Translations under genes and position numbers: made by a program
In this document: positions 41,550 through 49,260 of the stretch, piece after piece
Layout: each line of letters begins with the position of its first letter
Numbering within the stretch: the first letter of the stretch is position 1
DNA from: Streptomyces sp. NRRL F-5727
GTDB lineage: Bacteria > Actinomycetota > Actinomycetes > Streptomycetales > Streptomycetaceae
Assembly (NCBI RefSeq): GCF_000719555.1
Contig: NZ_JOGX01000006.1
Span: 152,403 to 216,402 of the forward strand
Reading direction: 5' to 3'
DNA: 64,000 nt
Notes under the pieces: model-generated
What the model saw: only the letters and a program-made list of their open reading frames with translations
Told to the model about the DNA's origin: nothing
Databases searched by the model: none

Positions 41550-42505
41550 TCGGCGACGGCGACGTAGCGCCAGACGTCCCCGTCGCCGTCGTCCTCGGCC
41601 TCCTGCGGGTCGTCCAGGACGACCCGCACCCCGTGCGGGGCGAGCGCGGCCGTCAGCCGCTCCGCCATCGCCTCGGAGAGGTAGTGGTGGCTCAGGTCCA
41701 GCTCCCGCAGATGGGTGAGCGGCTGGCCGTCGAGGAGCGCGGCCGCGCCCTCGTCGGTGAGCACGCCCATGCTGAGGTCGAGCCGGTCGAGGCGGGCGAC
41801 GACCGGGGCGCTCGCCACGGCCGCGGCCACCTGGTCCTCGATCACGCTGTTGCACAGCCCCAGGCTGCGCAGGGCCGGGAACGCCTCGCCGGAGAGCAGC
41901 GGCGCCAGGTCGGCGGGGGAGGAGTCGCCGCCGTACTCGTCGGTGCCGAGCCACAGTTCGAGGCGCTCCAGGGCGGGCAGGTCGCTGCCGGCGATGCCGC
42001 GCACCACCTCGGCGCGGAGCCCGCCGGTCTCCACGACCAGGGTCTCCAGGCCGGTGTGGCGCATGGACGGGAAGGCGAGCCCGCTGCCGCCGCGCACCCC
42101 GAACTCCCGCAGCGCCGGGTAGGCGGCGAGCAGCGGGGTCACGTCGGACTGGACGATCCACGAGATCTCGCAGTCCTCGACGGTCATGTCGCCGAGGAAG
42201 ACGGCCTCCAGGCCGGTCAGCCGGTCGTTGGCGGCGATGAGGGCGGTGACGATCGCGGCCGAGGACGTGTCGTAGGCGTCCTCCCAGCCGCCGACGACGA
42301 TCGCGCGGACCCGGTGGGTGTCGACGGTCTTCAGGAAGTCCTCGAAGAGTCCGCCCCACTCCGGGTCGTCGCCGTCGCGGTACGTCGCGCCCGACACCCG
42401 CCACGCCACGGCCGCCGCGTCGGGGAGGGCGTCGCCCGCGGAGGCGTCCGCGAAGTCGAGGACGGGGAGGCCGTGGAACTCCTCCAGGTAGGCCCCAATG
42501 GTCAT
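41546..42505 (-). CDS. STM4015 family leucine-rich-repeat protein
   Basis: 319 residues from ATG 42505, with GGAG 8 bases upstream. The middle and C-terminal parts show irregular leucine-rich repeats of the RNase-inhibitor kind (ALRSLGLCNSVIEDQ, VARLDRLDLSMGVLTDEGAAAL, LTHLRELDLSHHYLSEAMAERL, each quoted in part). The N-terminus is acidic. LRR arcs bind proteins, so this may present the substrate or hold the enzymes of the operon together. First gene of the coupled five-gene operon. Confidence 0.88.
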   Translation of the reverse strand: MTIGAYLEEFHGLPVLDFADASAGDALPDAAAVAWRVSGATYRDGDDPEWGGLFEDFLKTVDTHRVRAIVVGGWEDAYDTSSAAIVTALIAANDRLTGLEAVFLGDMTVEDCEISWIVQSDVTPLLAAYPALREFGVRGGSGLAFPSMRHTGLETLVVETGGLRAEVVRGIAGSDLPALERLELWLGTDEYGGDSSPADLAPLLSGEAFPALRSLGLCNSVIEDQVAAAVASAPVVARLDRLDLSMGVLTDEGAAALLDGQPLTHLRELDLSHHYLSEAMAERLTAALAPHGVRVVLDDPQEAEDDGDGDVWRYVAVAE

Positions 42506-42550
42506 GACGGTGCTCCAGACGACGGACGGGTGTGCGGACGGACGGGTGTA

Positions 42551-42608
42551 CGGGCTGACGCCTGTTCGGGCTGACGCCTGTTCGGGCTGACGCCTGTACG
42601 GACTGACG
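42551..42608. repeat. 16-bp tandem repeats upstream of the STM401x operon
   Basis: The unit CGGGCTGACGCCTGTT occurs three times head-to-tail from 42551 to 42598 (last copy ends TA), then a partial copy CGGACTGACGG to 42609. It lies in the 233-base divergent region between the operon and a plus-strand gene. It could be a regulator array or a slippage-prone spacer. Confidence 0.85.
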
Positions 42609-42738
42609 GCAAGAGTTCTACCAAGTCCCACCGACAGCCGGGGGCGGCGGGGGCCCGGACCGGACGCGTTGTCAGTGGCGGCCTCTAGCGTCGTTCTCGT
42701 GTTCGGGCACCGGGCTCCGGACGGGAAAGGGGAGAGGC

Positions 42739-43065
42739 ATGTACCGGCAGGGGGACGTGCTGATCGTGCCCGTCGACGAGCGGGCCGTGCCCGCCCGGGC
42801 GAAGGACGCGCGGGGCGAGCCGAGGGACGGCCGGGGACGGCTCGTGCTCGCCTTCGGCGAGGTCACCGGACACGCCCACGCGATACCGGGGCCCGGCCGG
42901 CTGGTGCGGGAGCCGGGGCCGTACGGCCCGTTCCTGCTCGAACTGCCCGAGGGCGGGCGGCTGGTGCACGAGGAGCACGCGCCGATCGTGCTGCCGAAGG
43001 GCTGGTACCGGGTGGTGCGGCAGCGGGAGTACGTGCCGGGCGCGTACCGGATCGTGGCGGACTGA
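42739..43065 (+). CDS. conserved hypothetical protein, 108 residues
   Basis: ATG 42739 with GGGGAGAGGC upstream. The sequence begins MYRQGDVLIVPVDERAVP, has a central EVTGHAHAI with two histidines, and ends YVPGAYRIVAD. This beta-rich pattern, with Q-G-D-V near the start and G-H-A-H in the middle, resembles small cupin-like proteins encoded beside DUF6745 genes. No function is known. It is 22 bases upstream of the DUF6745 gene and divergent from the STM401x operon. Confidence 0.72.
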   Translation: MYRQGDVLIVPVDERAVPARAKDARGEPRDGRGRLVLAFGEVTGHAHAIPGPGRLVREPGPYGPFLLELPEGGRLVHEEHAPIVLPKGWYRVVRQREYVPGAYRIVAD

Positions 43066-43087
43066 GGACGAGGGGACGGAAGGCGAC

Positions 43088-44125
43088 GTGGGGGACGGAA
43101 CGATGAACGACGGTGACGTGTACGAGAAGTGGCGGGCCGTCGCGGCCGCCACCGGGCCCGCCGACCGGGCCGCCGCCGAGGACGGCATCCGGCTGGCCTA
43201 CGAGTGCGCCGCGCTGCCCGCGCCGGAGCGGGTGGTCTGGGCGGAGTCGCCGCTCGCCGGGGTCGAGCTGGTCGCCGGCCTCGCCGACCGCGGACGCTCG
43301 GTGCGCGAGGAGGTGCGGACCCTGCCCTGGGCCGAGGAGCGGCGCCGGCTCCACGACGCGCTCGGCCCGGCCGGCTGGACGGCGCACTGGCAGGCCACCG
43401 GCGCCCGGCTCTGGGAGCCGACGCGGGCGCTCGCCGAGCGGGTCAGGGCCGCGGTCCTGGACGTGCTCGGCGACCGGGAGGAGCCCGGCGCGCTCACCGG
43501 GCTCGCCGGCCGCGAGCTGCTGTACGACGCGGTGCTCGGCCAGCAGGACGCCGCCTGGCTCGCCGCCTTCGACGGCCACGGCACCCGGCTCGCCGGGCTC
43601 GCCGCCGTCGCCGGGCAGGCCGGCTGGTGGTGGCCGTACGAGAAGGTCGCCGTCGTCTGCGAGCGCCCGGTCGAGCTGCACCGGGACGAGGCCGGCCGGC
43701 TCGACCGCGGCGACGGCCCCGCCCTCGCCCACCGGGACGGCTTCGCCCTCCACGCCTGGCGCGGCATGCCGGTCACGCCCGGCTTCCTCGCCGGGCTCGC
43801 GGACCTCGACCCGGAGCGGATCCGCGCGGAGGAGAACGCCGAACTCCGCCGCGTGATGCTGGAGTTCTACGGCTACGAGCGCTACCTGGCCGACTCCGGG
43901 GCCCGTCCCGAAGGGCGCGACGAGACGGGCGTGCTGTGGCGGATCGAGCTGGCCGACGACGAGGACGTCGTCATGGTGGAGGTGGTCAACTCGACGCCCG
44001 AACCGGACGGCAGCCACCGCACCTACTGGCTCCGCGTGCCGCCCACCACCCGGACCGCCCGCGAGGGCGTCGCCTGGACCTTCGGCCTCGGTGCGGAGGT
44101 GTACGAGCCGTACGTGCAGACCTGA
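43088..44125 (+). CDS. DUF6745 domain-containing protein
   Basis: 345 residues from GTG 43088 (GGAAGG upstream); ATG 43103 is an equally possible start. The segments KWRAVAAATGPADRAAAEDGIRLAY (core ATGPADRAAAE) near the start, GWWWPYEKVAVVCERPVELHRDEAGRLD (core GWWWPYEKVAVVCERP) near 180, and the late RTYWLRVPPTTRTAREGVAWTFG (core YWLRVPP) are those of DUF6745. No catalytic motif is clear. Likely co-transcribed with the small gene before it. Function unknown. Confidence 0.82.
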   Translation: MGDGTMNDGDVYEKWRAVAAATGPADRAAAEDGIRLAYECAALPAPERVVWAESPLAGVELVAGLADRGRSVREEVRTLPWAEERRRLHDALGPAGWTAHWQATGARLWEPTRALAERVRAAVLDVLGDREEPGALTGLAGRELLYDAVLGQQDAAWLAAFDGHGTRLAGLAAVAGQAGWWWPYEKVAVVCERPVELHRDEAGRLDRGDGPALAHRDGFALHAWRGMPVTPGFLAGLADLDPERIRAEENAELRRVMLEFYGYERYLADSGARPEGRDETGVLWRIELADDEDVVMVEVVNSTPEPDGSHRTYWLRVPPTTRTAREGVAWTFGLGAEVYEPYVQT

Positions 44126-44255
44126 ACCGCCCGGCCGCTGGTACGGAGAGGTGAAGGGCGGCGCCGGTCAGGAGTGGCGCCCGGGAGGCGGCGGCCCCGG
44201 GTGCTGGGATGTGCCCGCCGGAGCCACCGGCACCCACCCGTCGAAGGGACCGCCC

Positions 44256-45065
44256 GTGCCGCACCGCCCCGTGACCGCCCTCCCAGGCCGCCCCGTGACC
44301 ACCCGCCCGGACCGCCGCGTCCGCGCGGCCCGGCTGCTCGCCGCCACCGCCGTCCTCGGCGGGCTCCTCCTGGGCGCGGCCGCGCCCGCCCTGGCCGCCG
44401 CGCCCGAGCGCTCCGCACCGCGCGCCGCCGCCCGGTCCGAGACCCCGGCGACGGTCACCGTCACGGGCAGCGGCAGCGCGTCAGCCGCCCCCGACCTGGC
44501 GATCCTCTCCGTGGGCGTGGAGGTCACCAAGGCGACGGCGAAGGAGGCGATGGCGGCGCAGACCACCGCCGCGGAGGCGCTCCTCGCGGTCCTCCGCAAG
44601 GAGGGCGTCGAGGACCGGGACATCCGCACCGACAGCCTCGCCCTGACCCCCGTCTACACCCAGACGACCGGCGGCGAGTCCAAGGTGACCGGCTACCAGG
44701 CGAGCCAGACCTTCTCCGTGAAGGTCCGGGAGATCGACCGGGCCGGCCAGGTCATCGGGGCCGTCAACGGCGCCACCGGGGACACCGGCCGGGTGAACGG
44801 CGTCGTCTTCGACGTGGCCGACCCGAAGGAGCTGCGCGCCAAGGCCCGCGAGGCCGCCTACAAGGACGCGTACGAGAAGGCGTCCCAGCACGCCCGGCTG
44901 AGCGGCCACCGCCTCGGCCGGCTGGTCTCGCTCAGCGAGGGCGACTCGCTGCGGCCCGGCCACGGGGCGCTGCCGTCCATGCCGGCCGACGAGCCGAGCG
45001 TGCCGCTCGCCCCCGGGGAGATCCAGGAGCAGGTCACCGTCTCGGCGGTCTACGAACTGCTCTGA
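44256..45065 (+). CDS. secreted SIMPL-domain (DUF541) protein
   Basis: 269 residues from GTG 44256 with GAAGGGA upstream. A signal peptide (RRVRAARLLAATAVLGGLLLGAAAPALA, in part) ends near residue 48. The SIMPL fold follows: VTVTGSGSASAAPDLAILSVGVE, core VTVTGSGSA, then TDSLALTPVYTQ and YQASQTFSVKVRE. Bacterial relatives are periplasmic or extracytoplasmic (e.g. BP26), of uncertain role. Its last 16 bases overlap the TetR gene on the other strand. Confidence 0.88.
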   Translation: MPHRPVTALPGRPVTTRPDRRVRAARLLAATAVLGGLLLGAAAPALAAAPERSAPRAAARSETPATVTVTGSGSASAAPDLAILSVGVEVTKATAKEAMAAQTTAAEALLAVLRKEGVEDRDIRTDSLALTPVYTQTTGGESKVTGYQASQTFSVKVREIDRAGQVIGAVNGATGDTGRVNGVVFDVADPKELRAKAREAAYKDAYEKASQHARLSGHRLGRLVSLSEGDSLRPGHGALPSMPADEPSVPLAPGEIQEQVTVSAVYELL

Positions 45066-45670
45066 GACCGGGGCGGCGCGGGGAGGCCCAGTTCGCGGGC
45101 GAGCGCTTCGTCCGCCCACTGGAGCATCGCCGACCGGGAGAGGCCGCCCGTGGAGACCGTCGTCTGGACGGCGAGGCCGTCCAGGTAGGCGGTCAGCCGC
45201 CAGGCGGCACCGGCCGGATCGGGGCAGGGGAACTCGCCCGCGGCGACCCCTTCCTCGATGACCGAGGTCAGCGCCGTCTTCCACGCCCGGTCGAGGGTGA
45301 CCGCGACCCGGCGCAGCTCCGGGTCGCGCAGCCCGGCCGCCCACGCCTCGATCCACAGCCGCCAGCCCTTGGCCTGCCCGGTCGGGGCGTACCAGCGGAC
45401 GGCCGCGCGCAGCCGCCGCTCCGCCGAGCCGCGGCGGCCGAGGATCCGGCGCAGCCGTCCGAGGTCCACCTCCGCCGCGTGCGCGAAGGCCGCGGCGACC
45501 AGCTGCTCCCTGGTGGAGAAGTGGTAGAGCACCAGCGCGTTGCTGACACCGAGGGAGGCGGCCACGTCGGCGATCCGGACGGCGGCGGCGCCCCGGGCCT
45601 CGATCTGCTCGACGGCGGCCCGCAGCAGCTCCTCGCGCCGCTCGGCCACGCTCAACCGCACTCTCGCCAC
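45050..45670 (-). CDS. TetR family regulator
   Basis: 206 residues from GTG 45670; an ATG at 45691 would add seven. Helix-turn-helix at about 10-60: SVAERREELLRAAVEQIEARG ... IADVAASLGVSNALVLYHFSTREQL. The C-terminal half (AGLRDPELRRVAVTLDRAWK, WRLTAYLDGLAVQ) is of the BetI-like ligand domain. The gene lies 45 bases downstream of the amino-acid dehydrogenase on the same strand. The dyad in front of that gene is its probable operator. Confidence 0.88.
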   Translation of the reverse strand: MARVRLSVAERREELLRAAVEQIEARGAAAVRIADVAASLGVSNALVLYHFSTREQLVAAAFAHAAEVDLGRLRRILGRRGSAERRLRAAVRWYAPTGQAKGWRLWIEAWAAGLRDPELRRVAVTLDRAWKTALTSVIEEGVAAGEFPCPDPAGAAWRLTAYLDGLAVQTTVSTGGLSRSAMLQWADEALARELGLPAPPRSQSSS

Positions 45671-45735
45671 GCCGGGCAGCCTACACAGCACATGCCGGAG
45701 TCATGATCGACACGGCGGGCCCGCGAGCGGGCCGC

Positions 45736-46914
45736 TCAGTACCAGCCGTAGCGCTCCGCGATCACCGGCAGCCGCTCCGCCACCAGGGCGTGCGCCGCCG
45801 TGCGGGGGAGGACGCCGTCGGCCTCGGCCCGGTCGAGCACCGTGCCCACCAGGGCCCGCATCGCGCTCCGTACCCGGGCGAACGCCTGCTCCGCGTCCGC
45901 CTCGACGTCGCCGAAGAGCGTCCACCACCACCAGGCGTTGGTGCAGGAGTTGACCACCACGTCCGGCAGCACCGTCACCCCGCGCGCGGCGAGCGCCGCC
46001 TCGGCGTCCGGGAGCACCGGCATGTTCGCCGCCTCGGCGATCCAGCGGGCGCCGATCCGCCCCTGGTTCGCGGCGTCGATCGCGTACGAGACGGCGGCCG
46101 GCACCAGCACCTCCGCGTCGACCGCGAGCCAGGCGTCCCCGGCCTCCTCCCGGTCGCCCGGGCGCAGCGCCGCCCGGTCCACGGTGCCGTGCCCGTCCCG
46201 GGCCGCGATCAGCGCCTCGACGTCGAGCCCGCCGGGGTTCACGACCGTGCCGCGCACGTCGGCGACCGCGACCACCGTCAGCCCGGCCCGGGCGAGGAAA
46301 CGGGCGGTCGCCGCGCCCATGGTGCCGAAGCCCTGCACGGAGACCCGGGTGCCCGCGTGGGGCCGTCCGGCCCGGTCCAGCGCGACCAGCACCGACTCGG
46401 CCACCCCGAGCCCGCCGACCAGCGCGTCCAGGCCGATGCCCTCGACCTCGACGGCGAAGGCGTCCGCGAGCCGCTTCCGGGCCGCCGCCTCGTCCTCCAG
46501 GAGCGGGAAGACGGCCTGCACCGAGGAGTCGAGCCCGGCCTCGGCCATCGCCCGGTCCACCGTCTCCTGGCTGAGCCCCAGGTCCTCCCCGGTGGTCCAG
46601 AACCGCTCCACGTACGGCCGCATCGCCCGCAGGTAGCGGACCAGCACGCCGTACGCCTCGGGGGAGCGCGGATCGCAGTCGATGCCGCCCTTGGCGCCGC
46701 CCAGCGGCACGTACCGCGCGGACGGGTCGTAGTGCAGCGCCTCCTTCATGGTCATCCCCCGGGCCAGCCCGGCGACCTCCTCGGCGGTGCACCCCTCCCG
46801 CATCCGCAGCCCGCCGCTGGCGACGCCCCTGACCAGCCGGTCGACGACCAGATGGCCGCGGCGGCCGGTGACGTGGTCGGTCCAGGTGAGGGAGAGCAGC
46901 GGGCCGGCGGTCAT
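45736..46914 (-). CDS. Glu/Leu/Phe/Val dehydrogenase family protein
   Basis: 392 residues. GGLRMREGCTAEEVAGLARGMTMKEA and PLGGAKGGIDCDPRS (catalytic lysine loop GGAKGGI) are diagnostic, followed by the Rossmann segment VSVQGFGTMGAATARFLA and AANMPVLPDAE. The family oxidatively deaminates branched-chain or acidic amino acids with NAD(P). The usual GDVP-ApD motif region reads ERFWTTGEDLG; specificity is uncertain. A TetR-type operator overlaps its promoter. Confidence 0.9.
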   Translation of the reverse strand: MTAGPLLSLTWTDHVTGRRGHLVVDRLVRGVASGGLRMREGCTAEEVAGLARGMTMKEALHYDPSARYVPLGGAKGGIDCDPRSPEAYGVLVRYLRAMRPYVERFWTTGEDLGLSQETVDRAMAEAGLDSSVQAVFPLLEDEAAARKRLADAFAVEVEGIGLDALVGGLGVAESVLVALDRAGRPHAGTRVSVQGFGTMGAATARFLARAGLTVVAVADVRGTVVNPGGLDVEALIAARDGHGTVDRAALRPGDREEAGDAWLAVDAEVLVPAAVSYAIDAANQGRIGARWIAEAANMPVLPDAEAALAARGVTVLPDVVVNSCTNAWWWWTLFGDVEADAEQAFARVRSAMRALVGTVLDRAEADGVLPRTAAHALVAERLPVIAERYGWY

Positions 46915-46942
46915 GGGACTCCTCGTCTCGGGCGGGGCGGGT

Positions 46943-46962
46943 TACTGAACGCCGGTTCAGTA
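46943..46962. promoter_or_regulatory. TetR-type operator
   Basis: TACTGAACGCCGGTTCAGTA has perfect 8-bp arms around a GCCG centre, in the 120-base region between the dehydrogenase (start 46914, minus) and the metallo-hydrolase (start 47035, plus). It can control both genes. The TetR protein encoded just beyond the dehydrogenase is the natural candidate. Confidence 0.75.
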
Positions 46963-47034
46963 TGACCGAGAGGCCCTGCCCGTCCCCGGCCCGGCCGCCC
47001 ATAATGGAACGACCCCCATCGATCAGGAGGACCT

Positions 47035-48276
47035 GTGACCGGTACCGGCTCCGACCGTCCGCTGCGGGACCGGCTGCGCGCCCTGCGTCCCGAGTCCTTC
47101 GGCGCCGAGCCCACGGGGGAGCGGCTGGCCCGCATCCGCCGCTCGCCGCACTTCGCCGACGGCGTCTTCCAGAACCCCGAGGAGGCCCGCCGCGGCCCCT
47201 CCGGTTCCACGACGGACCTGATGAAGATCTACTTCGAGAAGGAGGCGCGTGCCCGCCGCGCCCCGAACGGGGTGATCCCCGTCCACCCGACGACCGTGGC
47301 GGACCTCGCCCGCCCCGCCGCCACCGGCCTGCGGATCACCTGGCTGGGCCACTCCAGCGTGCTCGCCGAGATCGACGGCGTACGGATCCTCTTCGACCCG
47401 GTCTGGGGAGAGCGCTGCTCGCCCTTCTCCTTCGTCGGCCCCCGCCGGCTCCACCCGGCGCCCGCGCCGCTGGCCGCGCTCGGCCCGGTCGACGTCGTCG
47501 TGATCTCCCACGACCACTACGACCACCTCGACCTGCCGACGATCAAGGCGCTGGCCGGCACGGACACCCTCTTCGCCGTCCCGCTCGGCGTCGGCGCCCA
47601 CCTGGAGCACTGGGGCGTCCCCGCCTCCCGTCTGCGCGAGCTGGACTGGCACGAGTCCACCGAGGTCGGCGACGTCACCCTCACCGCCACCCCGGCCCGC
47701 CACTTCTGCGGCCGAGCGATCCGCAACCGGCAGCACACCCTCTGGGCCTCCTGGTCCGTCCGCGGCCCGCGCCACCGCGTCTTCCACAGCGGCGACACCG
47801 GCTACTTCCAGGGCTTCAAGGACATCGGCGCGGCCCACGGCCCCTTCGACGTGACGATGATCCAGATCGGCGCGTACGCCGAGTTCTGGCCCAAGAACCA
47901 CACGGACTATACGCCGATGCCCGGGGCCTGGCCAGACATTCACATGTCGCCCGCGAAGGGGGTGCAGGCCCACCTTGACCTGCAGGGAGGTGGTCCGGGC
48001 GGTGTGATGCTGCCGATCCACTGGGCGACCTTCAACCTGGCTCCGCATGCGTGGGCGGAGCCTGGGGAGTGGACGAAGGACGCGGCGGAGGAGGCGGGGC
48101 AGGCGGTGGCGTTCCCCCGGCCCGGCGAGCCGTTCGAGCCGGCGGGAAAGCTGCCTGCGGATGCTTGGTGGCGAGGGGTGTCTCAGCCGATCGCTCATCC
48201 ATGGCGTCGGCCGAAGCAGGCGTCGACTCCTCTCGATGCGTCCGAGCGTGATCTAGACCTGGCGGGTGATCGATGA
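47035..48276 (+). CDS. MBL-fold metallo-hydrolase (NAPE-PLD/UlaG-like)
   Basis: 413 residues from GTG 47035 behind AGGAGGACCT. Metal-binding motif ISHDHYDHLD (H-x-H-x-D-H), then ARHFCGRAI, HSGDTGYF and LPIHWATFNLA supply later ligands, as in the N-acylphosphatidylethanolamine phospholipase D-like branch. It probably hydrolyses a phosphodiester in a lipid or other small molecule. From about base 47,900 the codon use is visibly less GC3-biased than before. The next ORF overlaps its stop (ATGA). Confidence 0.9.
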   Translation: MTGTGSDRPLRDRLRALRPESFGAEPTGERLARIRRSPHFADGVFQNPEEARRGPSGSTTDLMKIYFEKEARARRAPNGVIPVHPTTVADLARPAATGLRITWLGHSSVLAEIDGVRILFDPVWGERCSPFSFVGPRRLHPAPAPLAALGPVDVVVISHDHYDHLDLPTIKALAGTDTLFAVPLGVGAHLEHWGVPASRLRELDWHESTEVGDVTLTATPARHFCGRAIRNRQHTLWASWSVRGPRHRVFHSGDTGYFQGFKDIGAAHGPFDVTMIQIGAYAEFWPKNHTDYTPMPGAWPDIHMSPAKGVQAHLDLQGGGPGGVMLPIHWATFNLAPHAWAEPGEWTKDAAEEAGQAVAFPRPGEPFEPAGKLPADAWWRGVSQPIAHPWRRPKQASTPLDASERDLDLAGDR

Positions 48277-48473
48277 CGTCGAGCGAGGACGAGCTGGGCA
48301 GGGTCGTGGCCCTGCTGGCTCGTCTCTCGGGCGAGGAACGTGATCGTGTGGTGCGCGTGCTCGACGGTCCGTCCCGACGGGAGCCTTCGGCGAGTACGCC
48401 GCGGTTCGTGCCTCTGCCGTCCCGACAGGGTTTGCCCTCGGTTACTGTGCGGACACGATTCGTGGAGGGCTGA
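48273..48473 (+). CDS. hypothetical short ORF after the MBL gene
   Basis: 66 residues, ATGA overlap with the metallo-hydrolase. Opens with an acidic helix (SSEDELGRVVALLARLSGEERDRVVRVL) and ends in a Pro/Arg-rich tail that looks non-coding. Codon use is mixed. It may be a small coupled protein truncated by the event that left the transposase remnant directly downstream. Confidence 0.4.
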   Translation: MTSSEDELGRVVALLARLSGEERDRVVRVLDGPSRREPSASTPRFVPLPSRQGLPSVTVRTRFVEG

Positions 48474-48534
48474 GCCCGCAGACGGAGCGATCTGGGTGGT
48501 CTTCGCCGCGCTGTCGGTGGCAGAGCCTCTGCGT

Positions 48535-48823
48535 GTGGTCTCGGGCTGGAGGGCTAGCATCGACCCCAGGTGGTCGATGATGCGGTCTGCTGCCGACTTG
48601 GGCACCCCGAATACCGGAGCGAGCTGCCGAACGGCCAGCCTCGCGCGCTAGCAGGACGCGATAAGCACCGCCCGGTCCAGCAGCGGAAGACTTCACGGGA
48701 CGGCCTTGTGAACTGCATTGGCCCCCCCGCACCGCGGCGTGGTCACCATCCCCAACTGGTGTGTGCTCAGCCTGGCGAGCGGGGCTATCCATCTCGATGC
48801 TGATGCGGAGGACGTCCTCGGCC
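48535..48823 (-). pseudogene. decayed IS5-family transposase fragment
   Basis: Read on the minus strand in one frame, the DNA gives WIAPLARLSTHQLG, then GGANAVHKAVP, a TGA, SLPLLDRAVLIASC, a TAG, and RARLAVRQLAPVFGVPKSAADRIIDHLG (core VPKSAADRIIDHLG) to MLALQPE. This is the N-terminal third of the common Streptomyces IS5-type transposase, with two in-frame stops and no catalytic part. No inverted ends were found. An old, dead insertion. Confidence 0.75.
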
Positions 48824-48869
48824 ATGAGGTAGTCGCTGTCGGCGATTCAGGGGGCCGTGATGTTGGCGG

Positions 48870-49052
48870 TCACGGGCGGTAGACCAGTTCCAGGATGACG
48901 GCTGCGATGAGTTGCCACGCGCCGACGGCGAGCAGCCACATGCTGTCGAGGGCCAGCCCGACGGCGCTCGTGAGGGATGCGCCGACGAAGAGCGTGCGGG
49001 AGAGGCGGCGCACGCGGTGGTCGGAGGGCAGGCGTCCGTCATGTGGGCTCAT
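48870..49052 (-). CDS. small two-helix membrane protein
   Basis: 60 residues from ATG 49052. A hydrophilic start (MSPHDGRLPSDHRVRRLSR) is followed by two hydrophobic helices (LFVGASLTSAVGLAL and WLLAVGAWQLIAAVILELV). No family recognised, and no strong RBS. It lies between the transposase remnant and the KimA-type gene. May be real. Confidence 0.45.
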   Translation of the reverse strand: MSPHDGRLPSDHRVRRLSRTLFVGASLTSAVGLALDSMWLLAVGAWQLIAAVILELVYRP

Positions 49053-49145
49053 GGGGCGCACTGTAGGTCTGCGGTCGGGCAGGACTGCCGATGCCCGGGA
49101 AGTCTTCACACCACCCTGATGCCCCCGTGCTGTGCGGAGGCGGGC

Positions 49146-49162
49146 GTCAAGGAGTTGTCAGG
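49146..49162 (+). promoter_or_regulatory. KdpE-like direct repeat before the KimA-type gene
   Basis: GTCAAG-GAGTT-GTCAGG: two hexamers starting 11 bases apart, 99 bases before the ATG at 49261. The same arrangement recurs before most genes up to the window end (see 53270, 54726, 56707, 59286-59369, 59687, 62559). Confidence 0.6.
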
Positions 49163-49260
49163 AGAAGGAGGAGCGGCGCCAAGAACGCGCCAGGAAGGGC
49201 GGACAGGGCCGGGAGGCGGGCGGAAGCTGAGCGGAGCCCGATCCGAAGGAGTCCGTCCGC

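Noticed and set aside
42660..43106. Alternative plus-strand frame overlapping the 108-residue gene
   Set aside because: It is Arg/Gly/Ala-rich without structure, while the 42739 frame has a strong RBS and ordered beta-type sequence.
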